Shown here: positions 1 to 11,878 of the stretch, in pieces | How positions within the stretch are numbered: the stretch's first letter is position 1 | How the letters are laid out: every line of letters begins with the position of its first letter | Made by a program: the position numbers and the translations under genes | The notes under the pieces: model-generated | Told to the model about the DNA's origin: nothing | The model's database searches: none | Seen by the model: only the letters and a program-made list of their open reading frames with translations | DNA from: Perca fluviatilis | Lineage: Eukaryota > Chordata > Actinopteri > Perciformes > Percidae | Direction of reading: 5' to 3' | DNA length: 64,000 nucleotides | NCBI RefSeq assembly: GCF_010015445.1 | Contig: NC_053115.1 | Span: 7,059,076 to 7,123,075, forward strand

Positions 1-144
1 GAAGAGTAAAAAACGAGAGGAATTAGCAACACAATGTACTGAAATTGACTTAACATCGGTTAAAGATGAAGCTTTCAACTCTAATACAATGCTGGATAAT
101 TTAATGAATAACAATGCATCATATTATAATTGTTGTATTTTGTG
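1..144 (+). other. open frame entering from the left edge, unidentified
   Basis: The frame starting at base 2 is open for 47 codons to a TGA at 142-144. The peptide is lysine/glutamate-rich at first, then asparagine-rich. It lies in the downstream intron of mst1r on the opposite strand, so it is more likely the tail of a transposon protein than a host exon. I do not recognise it with certainty. Confidence 0.2.
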
Positions 145-735
145 AGTAAAATCTGAATCTGCAACGTAACCAGTAACCTTTTTCTGTCAGATAAATGTAG
201 TAGTACAATGTTTTCCTCTGAAGTAGAAGTACACAGTATGTCAGTACTATACAGTTTAGTTGCATATTTTTTTAAGTGCTTTGGGAGCCTTCTAAAAGTT
301 ATTTCAGGGGACAATGAGTAAGCATAGTAACATATCCAATATTTTGAATATCTAAACATCAAAATACATCTATAGCTGTTTGGAGACTTTTTACCTAATA
401 CATTTACTATATCGCCATATGGGTAATCTGTGAATTTCCCATATCGGTCAGGCTCTAGTTGTACCTTTAAGTTTTTAAATTTCGAATGCTATAATAAACT
501 ACCTAGCGTCAGCATGCAGACATGCTAAAGTGTCAGAATTTCTCGGGTTTGTGCATAGAAAATGAAAAATGTGCACTTAATTTTCTACAGTATTTTAATT
601 ATCTTAACTAGAAATATTTGGAGATTTTTTTCTTTTGGCATAATTTACATATCAAATCTGATAGCTGCTTGACAGTGTACATGCACAATGTACAAAAACT
701 GGTTGGTGATCACTGTTGCATGTTGGATCCAGGTA

Positions 736-2360
736 CAGTGCCTTGCGAAAGTATTCGGCCCCCTTGAACTTTTCGACCTTTTGCCACATTTCAGGCCTCA
801 AACATAAAGATATAAAACTGTAATTTTTTGTGAAGAATCAACAACAAGTGGGACACAATCATGAAGTGGAACGATATTTATTGGATATTTCAAACCTTTT
901 AAACAAATAAAAAACTGAAATATTGGGCGTGCAAAATTATTCAGCCCCCTTAAGTTAATACTTTGTAGCGCCACCTTTTGCTGCGATTACAGCTGTAAGT
1001 CGCTTGGGGTATGTCTCTATCAGTTTTGCACATCGAGAGACTGACATTTTTGCCCATTCCTCCTTGCAAAACAGCTCGAGCTCAGTGAGGTTGGATGGAG
1101 AGCGTTTGAACAGCAGTTTTCAGTTCTTTCCACAGATTCTCGATTGGATTCAGGTCTGGACTTTGACTTGGCCATTCTAACACCTGGATATGTTTATTTG
1201 TGAACCATTCCATTGTAGATTTTGCTTTATGTTTTGGATCACTGTCTTGTTGGAAGACAAATCTCCGTCCCAGTCTCAGGTCTTTTGCAGACTCCATCAG
1301 GTTTTCTTCCAGAATGGTCCTGTATTTGGCTCCATCCATCTTCCCATCAATTTTAACCATCTTCCCTGTCCCTGCTGAAGAAAAGCAGGCCCAAACCATG
1401 ATGCTGCCACCACCATGTTTGACAGTGGGGATGGTGTGTGAGGGTGATGAGCTGTGTTGCTTTTACGCCAAACATAACGTTTTGCATTGTTGCCAAAATG
1501 TTCGATTTTGGTTTCATCTGACCACAGCACCTTCTTCCACATGTTTGGTGTGTCTCCCAGGTGGCTTTTGGCAAACTTTAAACGACACTTTTATGGATAT
1601 CTTTAAGAAATGGCTTTCTTCTTGCCACTCTTCCATAAAGGCCAGATTTGTGCAGTATACGACTGATTGTTGTCCTATGGACAGAGTCTCCCACCTCAGC
1701 TGTAGATCTCTGCAGTTCATCCAGAGTGATCATGGGCCTCTTGGCTGCATCTCTGATCAGTCTTCTCATTGTATGAGCTGAAAGTTTAGAGGGACGGCCG
1801 GGTCTTCGTAGATTTGTAGTGGTCTGATACTCCTTCCATTTCAATATTATCGCTTGCACAGTGCTCCTTGGGATGTTTAAAGCTTGGGAAATCTTTTTGT
1901 ATCCAAATCCGGCTTTAAACTTCTCCACAACAGTATCTCGGACCTGCCTGGTGTGTTCCTTGTTCTTCATGATGCTCTCTGCGCTTTACACGGACCTCTG
2001 AGACTATCACAGAGCAGGTGCATTTATACGGAGACTTGATTACACACAGCTGGATTCTATTTATCATCATTAGTCATTTAGGTCAACATTGGATCATTCA
2101 GAGATCCTCACTGAACTTCTGGAGAGAGTTTGCTGCACTGAAAGTAAAGGGGCTGAATAATTTTGCACGCCACTTTTTCAGTTTTTTATTTGTTAAAAAA
2201 GTTTGAAATAGCCAATGAATTTCGTTCCACTTCATAATTGGGACCCACTTCTTGTTGATTCTTCACAAAAAATTACAGTTTTATATCTTTATGTTTGAGG
2301 CCTGAAATGTGGCAAAAGGTCGAAACGTTCAAGGGGGCCGAATACTTTCGCAAGGCACTG
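736..2360 (-). mobile_element. Tc1/mariner transposon, full length, inactive
   Basis: This is a 1625-bp element bounded by TA target duplications at 734-735 and 2361-2362. Its termini are inverted repeats of about 220 bp (736-955 and 2141-2360), both starting CAGTGCCTTGCGAAAGTATT. The motif TCAGCCCC recurs at the inner end of each arm, the IR/DR layout of fish Tc1 elements. The two arms remain nearly identical, differing at roughly one base in fifteen, so the insertion is fairly young. It lies in the mst1r intron that follows the exon ending at 2406. Confidence 0.95.
1082..1970 (-). pseudogene. Tc1 transposase, frameshifted
   Basis: The coding remnant is split over three minus-strand frames. 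The part from 1970 to 1578 has the paired-type helix-turn-helix DNA-binding region (ISQALNIPRSTVQ) and the GRPSK hinge. The part near 1542-1430 has the first catalytic aspartate (LWSDETK). The part from 1399 to 1082 has the second aspartate (QQDSDPKHKA) and the catalytic glutamate (PDLNPIENLW). All three DDE residues are still recognisable, but frameshifts near 1590 and 1425 prevent a full-length product. The plus-strand frames over this stretch are antisense shadows. Confidence 0.9.
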
Positions 2361-2405
2361 TAAATCAGTCAGTTAATCATCATCTAAACCTCCAGCCGGA
2401 TTTAC

Positions 2406-5400
2406 CTTCACTGGCAATCCCTCACTGGTGATGGTCATGTTTTTGGGGATCCTGCAGGTAATCTCATTATCCAGGACTTTGGCATCACAATCAACGCCTG
2501 CCACCGTCATAATGATGGTCATACAGGAGCTCACCAGATTCAGCTTCTGATGCTGTGGACAGAGAGGTCAAATCAAGATATGAGACAAAATTACTTATTT
2601 ATCATAAACATATTACAAATCCACATATATTTGTCATTAATTCACAACCAAATACAACCTTAGAGCTATCTCTTACATGTAGTGACACTTCGTCAAACCC
2701 AGGGTACAAATTCAGCACATGTCCATCGGTTTCAAAAGGTATGGGCTCGCCGTAGGGGTGGTAAGAGAACTCTTTGTTCCAAAGTCCCAACGCTCCGTCC
2801 ATGTCAAAAGAAAGCTCTCCTTCCTCAGTCTCATCCCTGGGAAACACAGGAGAGATACACTCCATCCTCGTGGGCAAGGACTTGCCTATGCACTCCTGAA
2901 ACAAAACAATGTAATCATACTTTATTGGTAGGCACAGTAGAATGTAAGCATATGACTTTGGAGAGAAATCAAAAAGACGGAATAAAAGAAAAATGCTGTA
3001 TCTACTGTACATAATGATGAACACTGTACCCTTGTCACAGGTTTCAAATGGCTCTCATTGGGTTTAAAGCGGATGATGGTGCGGTAAACAGAATCCAGGT
3101 TCTCCCCCCCAATGACAATCTTTGACCCCCTGCAATACAGACAAATGTGAGAAATAAGATTGTTTCCTGTTACAACTGAATTGGTCTAATGAGAAAGATG
3201 AGAAAAAAAGGGAGAAATGTTGAAGGTCTCATTGGTTTACCTGTCAAAGCTGCAGTCAGGCAGGACAGCTGTAATCATTGGGTTTTCTTTGTAGTAAAAC
3301 ACCTTTGTGGTGAGGACTGGAGACTTGTCGATGAAAACACTCAGAGGAACGTCCCTCACCTCTGAGATGGGCTGGGACAGACAGATGATGGAGGACACAT
3401 TGCCTTTGGGCTCTGTGACTCTGTAGGGAGACAGAGATATGTAATTGACGTGCCGTAACAGGTCAACTGTTGTAGATCAAAAAGCATTATTCATACATTA
3501 TTCATGTTTAAAAAGATAACATCTCCAGTAGAAAATAGTTCAGATCTGAGTCAGTCAAGCCAAGACCTATCTAGGAGTTAGCCTGTAGTTTCACAAACTA
3601 TTATTATTCTTTTGAGGTTAGTGTGGTGAAAAAAGATAGGGAGAGATGTATTTCCAGACCTCTTTATAGGACAGGGCATGTCATTGAGAGTGACTTTCCT
3701 GGTCTTCCCAGCATCCAAGTGAGGACCAGTCACTGTGATGAGTGTGCCCCCAACACGTGGCCCATAGTTGGGCTGGATTTCTGTGATGTTGGGAATCTGA
3801 GGGGACAGTTTATTAAAGTGTTTTGGTAAACAAACTACTTTTAGCTTAGTAAAATTGTTCATAGCTTGTACAGTATGTTGTAATGAGGATATCCGTAGAT
3901 GATAACAACAAAGATTACCACAAATGTGAATCCTGGCATTTCTGCTTTTCCGTCAATAGAGTAGCGTCCCTCCACCTTGCCCTCATGCACCTCCACTGTA
4001 ATGTTAACTGGTTTGGACAGCTCAGTGGCCCCAGAGCGAATCTTACACACGAAGCTGAAGAGCAGCACCACAACAGACACTCAGTACGTCAGCGAAGACA
4101 ACAGTTTGTGTTGTTTTAACACGTTAGCTTTGCTGCTAAAACACAGCTTACAAGTTAAATCAATGCACTGACTCTTATGAATGTCTTTATAGAATTAGTT
4201 TGTTGGTGAGTCTATTAAAGAAGAATGACATTCCCATCAGCCTCAGCTGCACTTTGTGTTTAGTGCTAATTAGTAAATGTTAGTATGCTAACACAAGATG
4301 GTGAAGATGGTAAAAATGACCTGATAAACATCAGCATGTTAGCATTGTTATTGTAAGAATGTTAGCATGCTGGCGTTAGCGTATCAGTACAGCCTCACAG
4401 AGCCCATAGAGTGGCTGTAGACAGGTTACACATATTGGTTACAGTATGTGGCCTTGTGTATCATTTTCATATTCAACACATCAGTAACAAAGTATAATAG
4501 CGCACATGTCAAAATTTGGTGTCAGTCCCTCAAAGTTTAGACTCATTATGTTGTAATTATGTTCAACAGTCAGACATTGTAAAGTTTGATATCAAGGAGT
4601 AGCCATTATAGACCAGCAAAGTCATGCTCTGTTTGATCACTTTCTCGAAAGGTTTCCAGGAAAGAATTGACAAGCTTTTTATTTTATTTTTACAAAGAAA
4701 TTCCTGAGGGTACATTTTCCACAACATTACTATAACAGATTGTACTTGGAGCCAGATCACGGCCTGTATGGATACTCACTGTGTGTTGTTGCTTTTGACT
4801 GGAAGAACAGTGCAAGCAGTCTGCCCCAGTCGGACCTGGTGGGTTCTGGAGGTGATGGCAGGTCTTAAGGGGGACTGGAACTCCCACCCACACACCGTTA
4901 GCTCTGTTTGGCCATCAGGAGGAGCAGTCCGTGGAAAGAACTGCGTCAATAAAGCAAAACATATAGTGCCACCTTGAAATGAAATGTTTTTATTAGTTGC
5001 TCATAGAAATGTTTGTATCCTGGAATACAGAACAAACCTCACCCCAGTGATCCCTGGTGGGCAGGACTCGTTCCTCCAGCGTCTGTTACACTCGCTCTCC
5101 CAGGAGCACACTCCGGAGCACCAGCCACAGCCCATGAACTTAGGGGCTGTGAGACACGTGGCACAAGTCAGGAAGTGTTGACACCCTGGCCCTCTCTGGG
5201 GCACCTGGATCATCTGAAACAGAGAGAAAACATTTTTAAAGGTCACATATTCAATAATATGGCCTTGTGCTACTTCATTACCTCCGCCAAGGAGGTCATC
5301 TTTTCGGTTTGGTTTGTCCGTTTGTTTATAGTTGGTTTCAGCAGGATCACGGAAAAACTACAGGCCCGATTATCATGAAACTTGGTGGAAGGGTGTAGCA

Positions 5401-8400
5401 GGGGCCAAGGAAGAGCGTGGGGCGGAGCAGATACACATATTATTTTTCACTTTCGTTTACATTGCAAGATAGGGCGTTTGTGCTGCGTTCATGTGGTGTT
5501 GGAATAATCGGAAAAATGTGTTACCGACTGGGAAAATTCACACTGGATTAACATTGTAAGATCCGACTTGGCAGAGGTCTTTGCTCTCTGATTGTGCAAC
5601 TGTTGTTCTTTGTTTACTTGATGATATATTAGGCAAGGCACTCTGAATGTCTAGAGAGAACCCTATGTTCAGGTCTTCTCTCCATGCTGCATGAGATAAA
5701 GAGATTTGATTCATCAAATCATTGACTGTAATTTGTAAAAGTACTATAAGAATTTCTCTGACAGTGCACAAGTCAGGTCAAATGGTCACATAGACAGCTC
5801 CTGGTGCAGAAATGTCCAATAAGTCCAATAAATCAATCTAAATAACACAAAGTAACAGTCCTAACGTCCCACATACCACAAGCCCCATGGATTACAGATC
5901 CAGTGCCAGCTTTTCATATCCACCCTGTTCCAAACGGCATATCAAGCTTATCGATTTGCTTTAGCCCCTTATTCATTCTCAGGGTCACACCTTTTCCAGC
6001 ATGCACTGGGCAGAAGGTATAAAAAAACACCCTGGACATGTCTCCAGAGCATCATAGCGTCACTGACAGACAATCAGGCCCAACTCATTTGTAATTGAAA
6101 TGTAACCTGAGCTGCATGTCTTTGGTCTGCGGGAGGAAAGTTGACCCCAAGAGCCTCCTGCCATCAGATGACAGTAATATCCACATAGCCATTGTACATG
6201 TTTATATTTACTCGTATTTCACGTGACTGCACTCTTACCTTGTCTCCAACCACAAAGAGAAGATACTCTGATGAGTAAACAGCGGCAATGGACGAGACCC
6301 TCTGATTCTCTACCAAAGAGTAATTGGCAAAGATAATAGGGCTGGATCTTGTCAATACAAGCTGCCAACACATACACAAAATAGGATTATTAGTAATGGA
6401 CCATATACAATGGTGATAATGAAGATAAATACCAAAAATAGCTGATTCAAATCATGCTGTATACCTGCAGCAGGCGTCCGGTAGAGGTGCCAATATGGGC
6501 TACGGTCTTGTTCTCTATAGTTGTGACCAGCAAAGCTGTGAGCAGAACATCTGTCATTTGCCTGTTGAAGAGGTCCACTCTGTAGTAGGGCTTTGACACC
6601 ATAGTAGGATGGTCTCTGCATGTGGCGTTGTTCTCCATGCTCTAGTACAAAGACCACAGGCAGCAGAGCACATCAAAATGAGACAATAGGGATGATAACA
6701 TCCTCAACATTAATCACAATAGTATTGTTTAGAGCTGCAAAGTATATTCGATTAGTCAATTAGTTAACTATCAAATTAATCACACACTATTTTGATTCAT
6801 CGGTTTAAGTAATTTTTCATCGGTTTGAGTAATTTTTGTATTTTACAAATTCTCTGATTCCAGCTTATTAAATGTGAACATTTTCTGGTTTCTTTACTCC
6901 AGTATGACAGTAAACTGAATATCTTTGAGTTGTGGACAATAAATGAAACACTGATCGACATTTTTTTTTTACCATTTTCATAGACTTAACAAATGAGCAA
7001 TTAAATTAAGAAAATAATTGACAGATTAATCGACAATGAATCGACATGAATTTCAAAACTCCGCACCAAAATGATTTATTATTTTTATTCAGGAATTCAA
7101 CTGCCTGTCATGTAAACCCGAAAATACAAATAAAAAAATCATTAAAAAAAGTTCCACATTCTGAGACCATAAAATGTTATCCTTTAAAAATGTACATATG
7201 TAGTAAAACAGGCCCAGCTGTTTGCTTGTAAGGACGTTCTATGAGCTGCTCTGGTCACCAGCGTAATCATGAGAAGCAAAGTACCTGGCACACCAGAAGC
7301 ACAAGGTTAATCTGTCATAATAATATGATCATTTTAATAATGTAAGAGGCCATGATAAATGATTCTTTGCTGCAATACTGACAGAAGGATTACCTTGTCG
7401 CTGTAAACACAGAGCAGGGCGGATCACTGTTTAATTAAACAGAGTCTTCATGTAAACACTGGCTAATATCTTGAAGAAATTACACTTTGAATTGTTTTCA
7501 AGGCATATAAAAGGGAAAACAGGAAACTGGAAAATAAGCATTTTTTCAAATTAAATTGGAAGACATGCATCGTCTATCGCGCGTCTCATGAAGTAAGACT
7601 AGAGTAAAACACAAACAACATTGCTATTGACTGAAGTCATTCGCCAGACCCTAGATAAGCATAAAAAACTTTTTGTTTATAAGTCAGTTTCCTGAACCCT
7701 AAACGTCAAATACCACTGACATGAAAATAAAAATTATTTTGGAAGCTTAAGGACACGTACTGCAAAGGTTAAGATACTTAAGGACTAAGGACTAACACAC
7801 TTAAAATGACATTGAGGAAAAAGTGTAAACAAGAACATTATTAGAAAATATGTTATATTGGCTGAAACATGTTTTCTGTTAGGATAATTACTTATCAAAG
7901 AATGGACAAAATCACTGGAGTTCTCTTAAAAGTGTGTTTACTTGCACACAGTATACAGCACTTCAGCATAAGTACAGAAAATGACTGTCGATAGTCTTTA
8001 ACAGTAGCTTTTTATAGAGGAAAAGGGAGAAATATTACACAAAGAGATACTGGGCCCTATTTTAACGATCTAAGCGCACGCCGGGCGCATGGTTCAAAAG
8101 GATTGTACTTAGTGTCTTCATTAATCATAGGTGAGTTTTGGGTGTAACATGCAATAAACCAATCAGAGTGTCATGATGGCGGATTTGCACCGTAATATTT
8201 TTTATTTGTAATCTTTTGCATGTTTGTGTGCTGCTGTGCTTCCCTGTGTGTGTGTAACAAGCATAGTGTGCGCACGCTGTGCATAAGCCTAGGCGCATTT
8301 TACTAATTTGCTGTTAAAATAACAATGAGATGCTGCGCTATTGACTTTAGACCAGGTTTTTGTTGGTCAATGGCGCGATCACTTCCCGCTGCCTCAAGAC

Positions 8401-11400
8401 AGCAAAACGCACAGAATGCACCTGAATACACCTCCCTGTAAGACCAGCGCACCCAGAATGCACCTGAACACACCTCCCTGTAAGACCAGCATGCCCATGG
8501 GCGCACAGATGGGTGCAGGTGCATTTGCTGTTTAAACGATGTGGGCGTTGGACAGGAAATTGACAACTGCGTCAGTCTTAATCTAGCAAAGACCCTTGCA
8601 AGATAGGGCCCACTGTCTTCTTATCTCTGATCAGGCCCGGCGCCTCCTCCACGTGCGCTCTGCCCTCAGGGGCATTCTTTGCTTTTCACAAGGTCAGTCA
8701 CTGTGGGCCTCATGATTATCTCATGAGAAACACAGTTAGTTTGCACACAGACTTCATGCAAATAGTTTAACACCTAAAACAAAGCAAAGACTATAGCAAG
8801 CATAGCTTTTCTAACATTTTCATATTTCAATGAGAGCCAAAAGGTCAAAAGTGGGCTGTGATCATCAGAATTGCTTACTCATATTGAAAAACATGATTCA
8901 CTCTCAACGATCCTTTAATATCTAAATAAGTTGATGACGTACTAAAAAGCAGAAAAGCACAGCATTTGTAAGATACAGATGACTTTGTTGGCACAAAAGA
9001 TGTTTTGATTTGCTGAGAAATGGAAGAACCAGGATTTCAGATTGCTGGACAATCCCGCTGGCAGGTTTTACTCAACATTCAGACAAGCAGCCAAAATCAG
9101 CAAAACAGAAAAAGCCTCAAGAGAAAAGTTCACTGGTCAAGTAGAAAGTGTTCCTCTGAAGACAAATAGAAGAAAGACTATACAAAAGAGAACATTACAA
9201 CTAACTCCATCTAAACCTCTTCCAAATTTCCGTCCAATGTGAATCTAACAAATCAAAACCAACAAGTTCAAAGACTTAACATCCAAACTATGAAATCATG
9301 GCTGCAACTGCAATAACAGCAGCTCTGTTCTAGAAATGTTACTTCATTCTCAAACCAAACTGACAATAATTTACAGCCACCACAGAATAAAAAATTTAAA
9401 ATCTGGAAATAAAAAGCAGCTTTCCCAAGATAATTAACACAAGAAACAAATGCTGTTATAATATAAGAAATAATATAAGATTAAAAATATTTATTCAAAA
9501 GCACACTTTGGCAAATGTTTAGTTTTAAAATACCCTCTTCCTGTCTGACCTAAGAAACTCCCTCAACTGATACAGAAAACAAGTCATACCTGGCCCCCAT
9601 CCATTTTTCATTCCATTCTTTTTCCATGCTTATTTTTCCATCCAAAAAGCAATTTGTGTTAATGTTTTCTTGGATTTACCAGTGAATGCTCACTGAATGC
9701 TGATGCAAATGGTTCTGGGTGCATAGTTTTTTTGCTTTCTTGCCAAGAGTTCGATGACAAGATCAATACCACTCTTTGCATGAAAAAAAAGAAGCTATAG
9801 ATCCAGCAGGTGGTTAGCTTAGCACAACACAAAGACAGGAAGCAGGGGAAAACAACTAGCCTGTAGCCTGGCCACCGGCACCTCTAAAGCTCATTTATTA
9901 ACACTTTACATCTTGATTTTTTTTCAGACTGTCTCTGCAGGTAGAGTGGCAACCTCAAAAAAAAATACACCAGGGATTCACCTCCCTTAAATTGTCCAGT
10001 AGACTCCACATTAGGGCTGCACAATATGTCATTTTTTGTAATCGTCATCGCAATATCAGGTGCCACAATATACACATCGCAAAAGGCTGCGACATATCGC
10101 GATATACACTCATAGGTTTTTTGTGTTAGTTAAAATTAAATATCAGTAGAAAACTGCACTTTAAAATTGAACATAATCTGACTTTTATATTCAATGTTCA
10201 ATTTGCTCAATAAAAGAATGTTAGAAATGATTTCCTTTTCATTTATTTTAAATTCAACAATAAATTAGTTGTATTTTATTAGAATACTACAAGCAGCAGA
10301 AATGCAGAACTGAGTGCATTGTAATTTGTTTATTTATCGTAAGTAATATCGTTAGCGCGATATTCAATAATGTTATCGCATATTCTCCTTATATCGTGCA
10401 TCCCGACTCTACATACTGAATCAGACACACACACAACTGAATTTACCTTTGTTCTTCACCTGTCTGTCTCTTTAATACAGTATCTTGAAGAAAATAAAAC
10501 AGGAACTCTGAGATCATATTAATCACCTGGAATTGTTGTGTTAGTGGACTGATGGGCTCACCTCATGAGGACAGCTCTCACAGGGCTGGAAATGGCAAAG
10601 CCCTCTGGAGAGCTGTTCTGGTCCAGACTCGCAGCAGTCATCCACCCCATCTACGATTGCTTTGTTCACATTGTCCATTGGGAAAGCGCACAGGGCCGAA
10701 TCGTGCTCCGTGACCCCGTTGTCATCAGTAACAGCAAAAACCCCATACAGGATGTCATCCTCCTCCTCCGCCCCTAACTCCTCTGCCAGCTCCCTGCCTG
10801 CCTTGCCAAAATGGGCTGCCTGAACCACATTGTACACCACATCCTTATAGGGCTCACTGGCTACGTTCCTCCTCCGGCGTTTTGGTTCAAAGCGACACTC
10901 CAGGATCACCTCGCGATACCTCTTCATCTCCCATTCATTCCGTGGGAGACGGCCCAAGCGAGTCTGAAACGGAGATGAGTCCTGATCGGGGCTCTCTCTC
11001 TGAACGGAGACGAAGTAGACAAACTCCTGAGTGAAAAAGCTGTAGACATATTCAATATGGTATGTCCTCCGCAAGCCTGGAAGGACAGTCAGGCCACGCA
11101 CATCTCTGTAGAAACCATCTTCTGTGGCCAGTGGTCGACGCACTGATATGGACTTCCTTCCGTAACGCTGGGTCACACTGTCGTTGACTGTGGAGGCAAC
11201 AAAGAAGTAGACAGTCTGACCCTCTTCGACCATGGTGACTTTGGTACCAAGAGGGCTAGCCACACAGTCAGGACAGTAGGCAGCAGAGTTTGAAGCCTTT
11301 CTGAACAAACACTTAGAAAGGGAGGGCGACTCTCCATTTGAGTTCAGTTGGTGGAAATAGCATACACCATATTGAGAACTTCCACAAGAGTATAAATACA

Positions 11401-11785
11401 TAAAGAGGGTATCCAACAGCAAGATCTGATTGTTTGTGTCCTCCAGGAAGTCAGGATCCTTGTCAATGTCGCACAAATCGCATATCTGGCACTCTGGGCT
11501 TCCCACCGGCCCAGTGCGGAGCTCCCACACCTTCTCCAAGCTTCTGTTGACAGCTTCGATCACATTCTGAGAGGCAACATACACCTCCTGGTAAAGCGAG
11601 TTGTTGACTATGTTCTGAATAGGGCCCCGGGCCTGGAAGAAGGGCATGGTGTAAACAACAGAGAAGTTGACAGGGCTGGGGGCAAGTGAGGGACAGTTGG
11701 CCAAGGCAAAGGCCAGCAGAGTCTGGACACAGACACATGTCCCCCACTTTGTGGTCCAGTGGACCATCTCCACTCCGGGGTGCAC
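2406..11785 (-). CDS. mst1r: macrophage-stimulating protein receptor (RON receptor tyrosine kinase), N-terminal 11 coding exons
   Basis: Receptor tyrosine kinase of the MET family and receptor for macrophage-stimulating protein. Coding exons in gene order: 10562-11785, 6465-6641, 6239-6361, 5043-5213, 4780-4940, 3919-4054, 3660-3796, 3241-3420, 3030-3129, 2677-2895, 2406-2552. All phases join, giving 925 codons. The first exon holds a signal peptide (hydrophobic LLAFALA before residue 30), most of the SEMA domain ([12 protein letters not shown]) and the furin site KRRRR at residues 302-306, which cuts RON into alpha and beta chains. The exon at 5043-5213 is the cysteine-rich PSI domain ([16 protein letters not shown]). 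Later exons form IPT/TIG domains ([12 protein letters not shown]). Transmembrane and kinase exons are beyond the left edge. RON is preferred over MET because of KRRRR, the CCES motif and the mon1a-traip neighbourhood. The donor after 3660 (GTCTGG) is weak. An alternative ATG lies at residue 7. Confidence 0.95.
5253..5470. repeat. dispersed teleost repeat fragment
   Basis: The stretch contains the recurring motifs CCTCCGCCAAGGAGGT and TCATGAAACTTGGTGGAAGG, which I recognise from dispersed repeats in many animal genomes. It lies in the mst1r intron between the exons at 5043-5213 and 6239-6361. No coding capacity is visible. Confidence 0.5.
6728..7050. repeat. hAT-like MITE
   Basis: It begins with GAGCTGCAAAGTATATTCGA and ends with TTAATCGACAATGAATCGAC. 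This is the degenerate palindromic ATTAGTC/GATTAAT pattern of a common teleost non-autonomous hAT family. It is intronic in mst1r. Confidence 0.5.
8052..8611. repeat. 560-bp MITE with ACT target duplication
   Basis: The terminal inverted repeat is GGGCCCTAT at 8052 and ATAGGGCCC ending at 8611. The flanks are ACT at 8049-8051 and ACT at 8612-8614, a 3-bp duplication such as Harbinger-type elements leave. The inside contains two tandem copies of a unit of about 43 bp around 8410-8496 (AGAATGCACCTGAAYACACC). It is intronic in mst1r. Confidence 0.7.
10012..10406. repeat. hAT-like MITE
   Basis: The left end GGGCTGCACAATAT is mirrored at the right end by ATATCGTGCATCCC. The imperfect flanks TCCACATT and TCTACATA would fit an 8-bp hAT duplication. 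The interior is AT-rich with repeated TATCGCGATAT-like motifs. It lies about 150 bp downstream of the donor of the first mst1r coding exon. Confidence 0.6.
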
Positions 11786-11878
11786 GAGGGGCTACAGCAC
11801 AGACAACGTGGGGTTACCTCCAACTCTGATGTCGGCAGAAAAGCATCCTTGACACCAGCCGCTGATACCTGAATGAAG
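11786..11878 (-). other. mst1r: mst1r 5' UTR part of the first coding exon
   Basis: Upstream of the ATG at 11785 the minus strand runs 93 bases to a good acceptor (TTCATTCAG, AG at 11879-11880). The leader therefore seems to be spliced from a separate non-coding exon further right. Confidence 0.55.

Noticed and set aside
1200..1781. 193-codon plus-strand open frame
   Set aside because: It is the antisense of the Tc1 transposase, whose DDE motifs are on the minus strand.
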